Both the position numbers and the translations under genes were made by a program. Positions 43,981 through 51,844 of a stretch of 64,000 nucleotides of DNA are shown here, one piece after another; position 1 is the stretch's first letter, and the number at the start of each line of letters is the position of its first letter. The notes beneath the pieces were generated by a model. That model had not been told where the DNA came from. It ran no database searches and worked only from the letters and a program-made list of their open reading frames with translations. The stretch is from Streptomyces sp. Q6 (GTDB taxonomy: Bacteria > Actinomycetota > Actinomycetes > Streptomycetales > Streptomycetaceae). The stretch covers positions 186,001 through 250,000 of the forward strand of contig NZ_CP146022.1 in NCBI RefSeq assembly GCF_036967205.1, written 5' to 3'.

Positions 43981-44907
43981 TCAGCTTCCGTCGGAGAGAG
44001 CGGAGTCGAAGAAGTCGGTGAGCTTGTCGACGGCGGGGTCGACGGCTTCCTTCTTGTCGTAGAGGTCGACGTGGCTGGCGCCCTCGATCCAGTGGAGTTC
44101 CTTGGGGCCTGTGGCGCGCTGGTGGACGTCGACGGCCATCCATGACGTGACGGCGCGGGTACCGACGATCTGGAGCAGGGGGCGGGGGCCGATCAGCGGG
44201 ACGGCGTGAAAGGCGTCGAAGGAGGCCAGCTTGTCGACGCTCTGCCAGGCGAGGAACTTCGCCGAGCGTTCGTGCTCTCCGCGCGGCGTGCAGTAGTACT
44301 CGAGCCCCTCGATGCCGTGCTCCCCGCCGAGCGCGCCTGCCTGTTCGGCGGTCTCGGGGAACATCGTCATCACACCGGGGTCCTCCCCGCGGGCCGCCAC
44401 CGTGCGCGCGTTCGCCGCCGCGGCGAGCAGGGTCCGGAAGACGGCGGGGTCCTGGGTGCCGTCCGCTCCCAGTCGGAACTGGCGGGCGACGTCCACCCCG
44501 CTGACCGTGGCCACCGCCCTGACCCGGTGGTCTCCCCCGGCGGCGGACAGCGAGTAGCCGCCCGACGCGCAGACACCCAGCAGGCCGATGCGCTCGCTGT
44601 CGACGTCGTCGCGGGTGGTCAGGTAGGAGACGGCGGCCTTGAAGTCCTCCACCCGCTGCGCCGGATCCTCCAGGCCGCGCGGCAGCCCGCCCGACTCGCC
44701 CTGGTGGGCGGCGTCGAAGGCGAGGGTGACATAGCCGCGTTCCGCCATCAGTCGCGCGTACGTGCCGGAGGTCTGCTCCTTCACGCTCGTGCCGGGATGT
44801 CCGACCACCAGGGCCGGGCGCGGTCCCTCGGCCGGGGTGTCGGGGGTGTACAGGTGCGCGGCGATCCGGATGCCGGCGCTCTCGAAGGTGACGTCGCTCT
44901 TGGCCAT
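43981..44907 (-). CDS. Alpha/beta hydrolase (dienelactone hydrolase-like)
   Basis: 308 residues. Nucleophile elbow GLLGVCASGGYSL places Cys at the GxCxS position, as in dienelactone hydrolase-type enzymes, rather than the more usual Ser. Acid and His candidates lie in the C-terminal third (IVGTRAVTSWMAVD... GASHVDLYDKKEAV). ATG 44907 has GAGGAG upstream. Cytoplasmic. Substrate unknown; related YcjY-type proteins are poorly characterised. Confidence 0.82.
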   Translation of the reverse strand: MAKSDVTFESAGIRIAAHLYTPDTPAEGPRPALVVGHPGTSVKEQTSGTYARLMAERGYVTLAFDAAHQGESGGLPRGLEDPAQRVEDFKAAVSYLTTRDDVDSERIGLLGVCASGGYSLSAAGGDHRVRAVATVSGVDVARQFRLGADGTQDPAVFRTLLAAAANARTVAARGEDPGVMTMFPETAEQAGALGGEHGIEGLEYYCTPRGEHERSAKFLAWQSVDKLASFDAFHAVPLIGPRPLLQIVGTRAVTSWMAVDVHQRATGPKELHWIEGASHVDLYDKKEAVDPAVDKLTDFFDSALSDGS

Positions 44908-44969
44908 GGAAGGCTCCTCGGTGGTGGGGTGACGGCGGGGCGACCGACGGCCCCTGCCCTGGTGACATT

Positions 44970-46349
44970 TCAACGATCACCCCAGATCAGCGAGGTGAGA
45001 AGAGACAGGTTTCTGCCTGGGAAAGAACCTTCCCCCCAGGGCGTACGGCGCTGGAAGCGGCCGCGCGGCCGCAGCAACCGCGGATCCTCCAGGGACTGCA
45101 CGGCGGGGCCGACGGCCGAATCCTCCTGGCGGAACCAGTCCAGCGCCTCGTCGCGGTCGGCGAGCGCCATGTGCACGACGCCGTCGAGTGGCTGCTCCTG
45201 CGGCTCGGGGTCAAGTTGCGACACATGCCGGTTGGCCGTGTGTGAGTTGTGGCGCAGGTAGTCGAGGAGTCGCGCCTGCGCACCGACCCGGTCGTCCTTC
45301 TCCTGGTTCGGCCGGTTCGCTGCCGTAGACCTGCACCAGGTCGTGCAGGAGGTAGCGGCCGTCGGCGTCGCGGGAGAGCAGGCGGGCCGCGGTCAGGGCG
45401 CGCAGGTGGCGTCGGGCCGTCGTCACAACTCCTCCCCGGCGAGCGAGGCGGCGGCCTCGGCGGACACGGCCGGTCCGGGGTGCAGACACACGTGCCGGAA
45501 GAAGCGGGCCGTCTCGTCGGTGAGCGCCCGGTACGACCAGGAGAAGACGGCGCGGACATCCGCCCGGCGGTCGTCGGTGGCCAGGGCGTCCAACCGCGGC
45601 TGTGTCCGCCGCATTTCACGCGCCGCCAGACGCAGCGGCATCCTGGGTTCGGCGCTGAGCTGGGCGCCGACGACGGCGACCGCGAGCGGCAGACAGCCAC
45701 ACAGTTCGACGAGTTCGGTGGCGGCATCGGGTTCGGCGCGGCGGCGTTCCTCCCCGATCCTGGCCGTGAGGGCCGCGAGTGCCTCGTCCTGTCTCCACAC
45801 GTCCAGATTGATCGCGGCGGCGCCCTCGACCGCCACCAGGCCGGACAGCTGATTGCGGGAGGTGACGATGGTCAGGCATTCCGACGAGGTCGGCAGCGGC
45901 GGTCTGACCTGTTCCGTGTCATGGGCGTTGTCCAGTACGGCGATCAGTCGCCGGGACGCGGTCTGCTCTCTGAACAGGGCGCTGCGCTTCTCGACGCCGG
46001 AAGGGATGTCGCCGCTGGGAACGCCGAGCGCCCGCAGGAAACCGCCGAGCGCTTCGCCGGGGTCGAGGGGGTGCTCCGAGACCTCGAACCCGCGCAGGTT
46101 CACATACAGCTGGCCGTCCGGGACGCGTTCCGCGACCTGGTGGGCCCAGTGCACGGCGAGCGTCGTCTTGCCCACACCGGCCATGCCGCCGATCGCGGAG
46201 ATGACGACGTGTCCGCCCCGGCCGGTGACGTGGTCGGTGACGTCGTGGACGGTCGACAGCGCCGCCTCGCATCCTCGGAACAGGGCGAGGTCGGGCGGCA
46301 GTTGGCGGGGCACCACGGCTTGTGGTGTGCGGCGGGTGGCGGCCCGCAC
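44970..46349 (-). pseudogene. AfsR-type NB-ARC protein with two compensating frameshifts
   Basis: From a GTG at 46349: CEAALSTVHDVTDHV, P-loop SAIGGMAGVGKTTLAVHWAHQV, DGQLYVNLRGF, Walker B LIAVLDNAHDTEQVRPPLP, TIVTSRNQLSGL and GCLPLAVAVVGAQL, the classic SARP/AfsR ATPase. After LAGEEL a stop arises from a 1-base loss near 45430; HLRALTAARLLSRDADGRYLLHDLVQVYGSEPAE continues in another frame; an extra C near 45318 restores the first frame (EKDDRVGAQARLLDYLRHNSHTANRHV). No SARP DNA-binding domain precedes it and the TPR region is truncated. It follows the SsgA-like gene by 10 bp. Confidence 0.85.
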
Positions 46350-46359
46350 CGGGACCGCC

Positions 46360-46773
46360 TCAATCCGCCGGTTGCAGCAGGTCGTCCCACTCCACACCAT
46401 CGAGTTCCCCTCCCCGCGCGACCAGGCCGTACGTCTCGTCCAGCCATGCCGCGATCGGCTCGTACGGGATCTCGAACAACGCGGTGCCGCCGGGGTTGGA
46501 GACCCGCAGACAGACGGACACCGGGTCACTTCCCAGGTCGTACAACGGCCAGAGCGCCACGTCGCCCTCGCCGCTGCGGGTGGCCAGTCCGTCGGCGATG
46601 AGATCGCGTGCGACGGCCCAGCGCACGGGCCACTCGTCAGCGGCCTGGAACGCCACGGTGACCACGAGCGGGTCACACGGGTCGTACGTGAACACGCTGT
46701 CCACCGCGACCTGGTGATCCGACGTCACCCAGCGGGTGAGCGTGAGAGGGAGGTCGAGCTGGCAGTTCCGCAT
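46360..46773 (-). CDS. SsgA-like sporulation/cell division protein (copy 1)
   Basis: 137 residues. SALP hallmarks: FTYDPCDPLVVTVAFQAADEWPVRWAVARDLIADGL, GEGDVALWPLYDLGSDPVSVCLRVSNPGGTALFEIP and the C-terminal GVEWDDLLQPAD. SsgA-like proteins are confined to morphologically complex actinomycetes and guide FtsZ placement, septation or autolysin activity. Two ATG codons (46776, 46773) follow GAGGAG. A second paralogue lies at 48927-49331. A TAGGG-N3-GCCC box lies 113 bp upstream. Confidence 0.92.
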   Translation of the reverse strand: MRNCQLDLPLTLTRWVTSDHQVAVDSVFTYDPCDPLVVTVAFQAADEWPVRWAVARDLIADGLATRSGEGDVALWPLYDLGSDPVSVCLRVSNPGGTALFEIPYEPIAAWLDETYGLVARGGELDGVEWDDLLQPAD

Positions 46774-46885
46774 CATCGTCTCCTCGACGGTCCGGCCGGT
46801 TCGGGCTCGACCAGTCTCGAAGCCGGCGGCGCCGGGGTCTGTCACGTGCTCCCTCGCTCTGCGTCGGGTGTCCCTCGGCGGGATG

Positions 46886-46901
46886 TAGGGTCCGCCCTAC
46901 G
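46886..46901. promoter_or_regulatory. Conserved box 1 (TAGGG-N3-GCCCTACG)
   Basis: TAGGGTCCGCCCTACG, an inverted repeat of TAGGG/CCCTA with 4-bp spacer. Near-identical boxes occur at 50269-50284 and 51683-51698. It lies between the SsgA-like gene (113 bp away) and the divergent histidine kinase gene (242 bp away); the rest of 46777-47142 holds no gene. Confidence 0.6.
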
Positions 46902-47142
46902 TGTCCGGGACGGCCGGATGGCGCCGCCAGACCGACAGTCGGCGTCCGGCCCCCACCTTCGTAGGGACAAGCGCGAGTCCGCGACTGACATGTGCCCGTG
47001 ACAGGGGGATGTCCGGCTCCCGAACTGTCACAAAGGTGATGGTGCGACTCCGGGTCCACACCTCTTCCCCGGTAGCCCTTCTGCTCGCCGTGAACACATT
47101 GCACACTCTTACGTGTTCATCCCTTCCAGCGGTAGGCGGAGC

Positions 47143-48552
47143 ATGCACGCACGACAGGAACACGGCGGCCGGCGGCTGGGACTGACGCGCCTCACGGTCG
47201 CGGCCAGCGGTCTGCTCGCCCTGCTCATAGGTGTCGCCTTCGCCGTCCTGCTGTGGGCGATCTCCGACGCCAACAGTTCCATCTCGGCCAGGCGGGCCTC
47301 GCGGACCGCGCTGGTGGAGGCGGGCAGCATGCAGCAACTGCTCCTCGATCTGGAGACGGGGCAGCGCGGCTTCGTGATCACCGAGCGGGAGGAGTTCCTC
47401 GAACCGTGGCAGGAGGCGCGGGACGCTCTCGCGGCCGAGTCCCTGCGGTTCACCGACAGCGCCACCTCCCCGGAACAGCGGCGTACCGCTGTGCGGATCG
47501 CCCGGGGTGTCTCATCGTTCCTGAACGACTATTCGGTCCCCGTGGTGGCGATGGTCCGGCGGGGCGACCCGGCCGCGTCCGGTCTGAAGGTGGCCACGGA
47601 CGGCAAGGAACGTGTCGACGCGCTGCGGGCCGACTTCCGCGCGTACATGGTGGACGAGCGCGCGCAGCTCGCGGAGCTCACGGATGCCGCCGGGGCCAAC
47701 AGCCACCAGGCGGTGCTCGCGGCGGCGGTGGGCCTCGCGGCGTCGACCGCGCTCGTGGCCGTCTTCACGGTCCTGCAACACCGGGCCGTCGTACGGCCGG
47801 TGCGCGGGGCGGCGGCCGCGGCGCAGGAGCTCGCGGGCGGTGACCTCAGCGTACGGGTCGCGCCGAGCAGGGTGGCGGAGATCGGGGCGCTGGGCACCTC
47901 GTTCAACACGATGGCGGCGTCGTTGCAGGACACGCGGCGGCGCATCATGGAGAGCACCGAGGCGGTGCACCGGCGTACCGCACGGGACCTGCACGACGGA
48001 GCGCAGCAGCGGCTGGTCAGCCTGATGATCGGGCTCAGGCTGGCGCGGGAGCTGATCCCCGACACGGAGACGGCCGCGATCGATCTCCTGGACCAGTCCG
48101 CCGACAACGCGCAGACGGCGATCAACGAGCTGCGCGAGCTGGCGTCCGGCATCTACCCGCTGGTGCTGACGGTAAAAGGCCTGGTGGCAGCCGTGAAGGA
48201 CCTGGCGGCCCGCTGCCCCGTGCCCGTGGTCGTCGAAAGCAGGGACGAGCGGCGGATCTCCTCCACCGTCGAATCGAACGCGTACTTCGTCGTGGCCGAG
48301 GCCGTGACGAACGCGGTGAAACACGCGCAGGCGTCCCGGATCGACGTCTCCCTCGAATTCGGTGACATGTTGCGGATCGAGGTCACCGACGACGGTGTCG
48401 GGGGTGTGGGCAGGGACACCGCGGGCAGCGGGATGACCGGGCTCGCGGACCGGGTGGCGGCCTTCGACGGCAAGCTGGCCATCAACTCACCGCCCGGCGA
48501 CGGCACCACCATCCTGATCCAGATCCCGGCGGAACCGGTGCCCGCGGCCTGA
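47143..48552 (+). CDS. Sensor histidine kinase (CHASE3-like, HAMP, HisKA_3)
   Basis: 469 residues. Transmembrane helix about 20-40, an extracytoplasmic CHASE3-like helical domain (QQLLLDLETGQRGFVITEREEFLEPW), a second helix about 190-210, HAMP, then dimerisation helix RRTARDLHDGAQQRLVSLMIGLRL with phospho-acceptor H284 and a HATPase_c domain (NAVKHA, DDGVGG, GSGMTGLADRV). This is the NarX/DesK class that pairs with NarL regulators. ATG 47143 follows GGTAGGCGGAG. The likely partner is the response regulator at 50573, 2 kb away on the same strand. Confidence 0.92.
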   Translation: MHARQEHGGRRLGLTRLTVAASGLLALLIGVAFAVLLWAISDANSSISARRASRTALVEAGSMQQLLLDLETGQRGFVITEREEFLEPWQEARDALAAESLRFTDSATSPEQRRTAVRIARGVSSFLNDYSVPVVAMVRRGDPAASGLKVATDGKERVDALRADFRAYMVDERAQLAELTDAAGANSHQAVLAAAVGLAASTALVAVFTVLQHRAVVRPVRGAAAAAQELAGGDLSVRVAPSRVAEIGALGTSFNTMAASLQDTRRRIMESTEAVHRRTARDLHDGAQQRLVSLMIGLRLARELIPDTETAAIDLLDQSADNAQTAINELRELASGIYPLVLTVKGLVAAVKDLAARCPVPVVVESRDERRISSTVESNAYFVVAEAVTNAVKHAQASRIDVSLEFGDMLRIEVTDDGVGGVGRDTAGSGMTGLADRVAAFDGKLAINSPPGDGTTILIQIPAEPVPAA

Positions 48553-48570
48553 CCTTCCGCTACGGGTGGG

Positions 48571-48843
48571 TCACCGGCGTACCTGACGTGTGACGGCGCG
48601 GCGCTCGTCGTCCGACAGCCCTCCCCACACGCCGTAGTTCTCGCCACGGGCCAGTGCCGTGCCGGCGCAGATGTCGGCGACCTGGCAGCGTCCGCAGACG
48701 CGCCGGGCGCCTTCTTCCCTCTCGCGGCGGTCCCGGCCGCGCTCTCCGGGCGGTGAGAAGAAGGTGGCGCTGTTCATTCCGCGGCAGGCCGCACGCTGCT
48801 GCCACTCCCAGTCGCTGAGCAGGGGGCGCAGATCTCTTTGCAT
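48571..48843 (-). CDS. WhiB-like (Wbl) iron-sulfur regulator
   Basis: 90 residues with the four cluster Cys: C20 (RAACRGM), C50 and C53 (RVCGRC) and C59 (ADICAG), then the G-V-W-G-G turn (ENYGVWGGLSDDERRAV) and a short basic C-terminus. Wbl proteins bind a [4Fe-4S] cluster and sigma factor region 4. GAGGGAAG precedes the ATG. It is last of three minus-strand genes (HdeD-like, SsgA-like, Wbl) and converges with the kinase gene. Confidence 0.93.
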   Translation of the reverse strand: MQRDLRPLLSDWEWQQRAACRGMNSATFFSPPGERGRDRREREEGARRVCGRCQVADICAGTALARGENYGVWGGLSDDERRAVTRQVRR

Positions 48844-48926
48844 GGTGTTCTTCCCTCTTCCTCCAGGCCTTCTGCCTGCTTCTGCCTCGCGCTGCCTTGG
48901 TCTTCCGTCGTCGCGATCGACGTTCC

Positions 48927-49331
48927 TCAATCGACCGGCTGGACCAGTTCGTCCCAGTCGACGCCGTTCAGCTCGGTACCGCGCGGCACCATCCGGTAGG
49001 TCCTGGCGAGCCAGTTCACGACCGGCTCCGCGTCGAACTCCATGAGCGCGGTGCGGGTGTTCCCGAGGCGGACGCGGAACGAGGTGAGTCCGCCGTCCCG
49101 GTCGTGGACCGGCCAGATCCGCACGTCGCCCTCGCCCACGGGATCGACGAGTCCCTCGGCCAGCAGTTCTCTGGAGAGGATCCAGCGGACCGGCCGCTCG
49201 CGGCAGGTGTCGAAGGTCATGGTGATGGCGAGCGGGTCGGTGCCGTCGTAGGACAGCTCGCAGGTACGCGTCAGGGCGACGTCCGCGAACACCCAGTGCG
49301 TGATGTGCAGGGAGAGCCGGCACTTCTTCAT
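48927..49331 (-). CDS. SsgA-like sporulation/cell division protein (copy 2)
   Basis: 134 residues, paralogous to copy 1: CELSYDGTDPLAITMTFDTCRERPVRWILSRELLAEGL, GEGDVRIWPVHDRDG and C-terminal GVDWDELVQPVD. Both copies share the same tail motif, unlike SsgA and SsgB themselves, so they belong to one SALP subgroup. GGAGG precedes ATG 49331. Lies 83 bp upstream of the Wbl gene and 79 bp downstream of the HdeD-like gene; probably one transcript. Confidence 0.92.
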   Translation of the reverse strand: MKKCRLSLHITHWVFADVALTRTCELSYDGTDPLAITMTFDTCRERPVRWILSRELLAEGLVDPVGEGDVRIWPVHDRDGGLTSFRVRLGNTRTALMEFDAEPVVNWLARTYRMVPRGTELNGVDWDELVQPVD

Positions 49332-49410
49332 GGTTGCCTCCAGGAAGGTAGGTCGGGCCGGTCGACCGGCCTCGGATCGGGAGTTGAGATGTGTCAGCGG
49401 TCCTGTCGCG

Positions 49411-50025
49411 TCAGTCGATGGCGCGGAGGGTTCCGGGATGGCGGCGCGCGGCGGCGAACGCCTCCACCACCGCGGTGGCCACGAGTACGAGGCCGCCGAC
49501 ATGGGCCAGTTGCCCCAGCGACGCGAACGGGAAGGCCGTCATGAACAGACCCGCCGAGACGATCACCGCGTTCAGCAGGTCGTCGTGGACGAAGACATGG
49601 CTCACCGAGGACGACGTGACGGAGACGGCCATGGTGAGCCCCCTCAGCAGCCAGCCGCAGCCGGTCCACACGCCGAGCAGGAACATCGTGTCCGCCCTGC
49701 CGTGGAAGAGGGCCACGCCCAGCAGAAGCACTGCGAGTCCCCCGGCCGACAGCAGCCGACGGACCGTCGGTGACGCTCCCGAGCCGCGCACCGCGAGCAG
49801 TTGGAGCACTCCCTGTACGGCCAGGTTCGCCCCGAGGAGCATTCCGGCCACGGCCACCGTCCGTACGGGCACGACGATCATCGCGACTCCCACGAGCGCG
49901 GACGCCAGTGAGCCGGCGAGCATCGTCGTTCGGGTCAGGGAGCCGCCCGGTCCGGCGGCCGTCCGCGGGCGGGAGTGGCTCGCGAGTCGGCGGATCTCGC
50001 CCCTCGGGATGTGCAGCTGTGTCAT
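49411..50025 (-). CDS. HdeD-like (DUF308) membrane protein
   Basis: 204 residues with six hydrophobic segments after a 40-residue cytoplasmic start (TQLHIPRGEIRRLASHSRPRT). The repeated helix pairs (LAGSLASALVGVAMIVVPVRTVAVAGMLLGANLAVQGVLQLL) fit the HdeD/DUF308 family. ATG 50025 is preferred. First gene of the HdeD-like, SsgA-like, Wbl group; a conserved TAGGG box lies 244 bp upstream. Role unknown, membrane stress suspected. Confidence 0.8.
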   Translation of the reverse strand: MTQLHIPRGEIRRLASHSRPRTAAGPGGSLTRTTMLAGSLASALVGVAMIVVPVRTVAVAGMLLGANLAVQGVLQLLAVRGSGASPTVRRLLSAGGLAVLLLGVALFHGRADTMFLLGVWTGCGWLLRGLTMAVSVTSSSVSHVFVHDDLLNAVIVSAGLFMTAFPFASLGQLAHVGGLVLVATAVVEAFAAARRHPGTLRAID

Positions 50026-50572
50026 GGCCTGTGCCCGTTCGTCGTCTACTGGTGTGAGGTGTGCCGCGACACGTTCTCGATGCTGCCGACGCGGTGGATC
50101 GGCTCCTGCGCTCGTACGATCCGAAGTGCGGTCCGAGGGCTGTGCGGAAGTAGGGCTCGCGGTGGGCCGGGAGACGTCCCGGATTCCATGCGTCCAGTCT
50201 GTAAGCGGCGCGGATCCGGGTCTGTCGTGTGCTCCCTCGCCCTTCCTGGGGCCTCCCCCGTGCGGTTGTAGGGCCTGCCCCATGGCGGGTCGGGGGCGGG
50301 TACCGCGCGACCGACCATCGTGCGAGGGCTGCTCCCCGCATATGTGTCACCGACGGAACAGGAGCGTCTGCGGCGCTACGGATTCCCGGGACGATCGCGC
50401 GCAATGGGTCGCTCTGGTCGCCGAGTTGGGTTCCGTCGGGGGCGACCGCGATCAGGCCCGGAGTGCGGAGCGGTTACCTCCGGATAGGGCTGGTGGACGC
50501 CCGATGTTCTGAGCGCGCCAGATCACACGTACGTCATATGTATGTGGCACAGCCGCACGTTAGGATGCCGCC
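50026..50572. other. Divergent 547-bp regulatory region
   Basis: Separates the HdeD-like gene (minus) from the response regulator (plus). It contains the TAGGG box at 50269-50284 and an AT-richer patch just before the regulator (ACGTACGTCATATGTATGTG, about 50527-50546) that may hold its -10. No gene recognised. Confidence 0.5.
50269..50284. promoter_or_regulatory. Conserved box 2 (TAGGG-N3-GCCCCATG)
   Basis: TAGGGCCTGCCCCATG, matching boxes 1 and 3 at the TAGGG and GCCC halves and at the spacing. Situated 244 bp upstream of the HdeD-like gene and 289 bp upstream of the response regulator. Confidence 0.5.
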
Positions 50573-51232
50573 ATGAGCCAACCACTGCGGGCGGTGCTCG
50601 GCGAGGACCAGCCGATCGTGCGCGAAGGAATCGCATCCATTCTGCGCCGGGCCGGCATCGATGTGGTCGCGGCGGTGGACAACGCGACGGACCTGATCGA
50701 CGCCGCCGAGAAGCACCGGCCGGACGTGGTGATCACCGACATCCGGATGCCGCCGGACCTGGAGGACGACGGCCTGCGCGCCGGACAGAAGATCCGTGCG
50801 ACGCGACCGGAGACCGCCGTCATCGTCCTCTCCCAGTACCTCGACGCGTCGTACGCGCTCGATCTGGTGGGGGACGATCCGAGTGGTGTCGGCTATCTCC
50901 TGAAGGAGAAGGTAGCGAGTCCGCAGATCCTCATCGACGCCGTCGAACGGGTCGTGGCCCGTGACTCGGCCCTCGATCCGGACGTGATCGCGGCGCTGTT
51001 GGGCCGCAAGCGTCCCGAGGACCCGCTGGCGGCCCTGACTCCCAAGGAGCGGGAGGTCCTCGCCCTGATGGCCGAGGGCCATTCGAACAAGGGCATTTCC
51101 GAGAAGCAGTTCGTGAGCGTCGCCGCCGTCGAGCGGCATGTGACCGGCATCTTCCTGAAGCTGGGGCTCAGCCAGACGGCCACGGGACAGCATCGCCGGG
51201 TGCTGGCGGTGCTGCGCTACCTCGAGCAGTAG
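50573..51232 (+). CDS. NarL/LuxR-type response regulator
   Basis: 219 residues. Receiver domain with acidic pocket ED at 11-12, phospho-acceptor D56 (VVITDIRMPP), S/T region LSQY and K (YLLKEKVAS); C-terminal LuxR HTH (LTPKEREVLALMAEGHSNKGISEKQFVSVAAVERHVTGIFLKLGL). Its class matches the HisKA_3 kinase at 47143. Candidate binding sites are the three TAGGG-N3-GCCC boxes around it. Confidence 0.93.
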   Translation: MSQPLRAVLGEDQPIVREGIASILRRAGIDVVAAVDNATDLIDAAEKHRPDVVITDIRMPPDLEDDGLRAGQKIRATRPETAVIVLSQYLDASYALDLVGDDPSGVGYLLKEKVASPQILIDAVERVVARDSALDPDVIAALLGRKRPEDPLAALTPKEREVLALMAEGHSNKGISEKQFVSVAAVERHVTGIFLKLGLSQTATGQHRRVLAVLRYLEQ

Positions 51233-51277
51233 TACGTCGCCGCGCGCGATCGCCGAAGGGCGGCGGCCGCCGGGCCG

Positions 51278-51646
51278 TCAGCCGGGCGGGGCGGCGGTGA
51301 ACAGGGCGCGCAGGTCCGCGTCGAACAGTTTGTCCTTGGCCACGAAGGACTTGATGCCCGCCTTCTCCAGTTCCTCGTGCGACCAGAGGGACTTGTCGGT
51401 GGAGGTCAGCACGATCCGCGGCGGGTCGTGCAACTCGGTGACCTGACGGGCGACGGTCAGTCCGTCCGTGTCCGGCAGGTGGAGATCGAGCAGCAGTCCG
51501 TCGGGGCGGTGTGCCCGCACCGCGGCCAGGGCCGAGGCGCCGTCCCGGGATTCCGCCACGACCCGCAGGCCCCGTGCCGCCAGCAGCGTCGAGGCCATGC
51601 GGCGGAACCCGGGGTCGTCGTCGACGACGACGATGTTGATGCACAT
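51278..51646 (-). CDS. Receiver-only response regulator
   Basis: 122 residues, one receiver domain without output: VVVDDDPGFRRMASTLLAARGL, phospho-acceptor D54 (LLLDLHLPDTDGL), T region VLTSTDK and the conserved Lys (FVAKDKL). It could be a phosphate sink or a partner-binding switch for the adjacent kinase. ATG 51646 gives MCINIVVVDDD. Box 3 lies 37 bp upstream of the start, a good position for direct control. Convergent with the NarL regulator. Confidence 0.9.
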   Translation of the reverse strand: MCINIVVVDDDPGFRRMASTLLAARGLRVVAESRDGASALAAVRAHRPDGLLLDLHLPDTDGLTVARQVTELHDPPRIVLTSTDKSLWSHEELEKAGIKSFVAKDKLFDADLRALFTAAPPG

Positions 51647-51682
51647 GCTCTCAGCATGCCCAACGGTCCGGCGGGTGGGCCA

Positions 51683-51698
51683 TAGGGGGAGCCCTACG
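51683..51698. promoter_or_regulatory. Conserved box 3 (TAGGG-N3-GCCCTACG)
   Basis: TAGGGGGAGCCCTACG, 37 bp upstream of the receiver-only gene. It shares 13 of 16 positions with box 1, differing only within the three-base spacer. Confidence 0.6.
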
Positions 51699-51748
51699 GT
51701 TTGTGTATCACTCACCCAAGGCCGCTCCCCCGCGCTGACGTGGCGAAA

Positions 51749-51811
51749 GCACGGGCCCCACGTCCTCACACGAACCGCGTCGCGGTTCGTGTGAGGACGT
51801 GGGGCCCGTGC
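51749..51811. terminator. 31-bp near-perfect palindrome
   Basis: Arms 51749-51779 and 51781-51811 are exact reverse complements with a single T between them (in RNA a 3-nt loop). It lies 33 bp after the DHA2 exporter stop and 103 bp before the receiver-only gene, so it most likely terminates the exporter transcript. The length is exceptional. Confidence 0.7.
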
Positions 51812-51844
51812 CCGGGAAGGCGGCCGGCCCGTCGGTGTCGTCGA

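Noticed and set aside
32754-44907. Reading the many SDR, VOC, NmrA, methyltransferase and hydrolase genes as one biosynthetic cluster
   Set aside because: Gene orientation is mixed and each enzyme is paired with its own regulator; no scaffold-forming enzyme is present.
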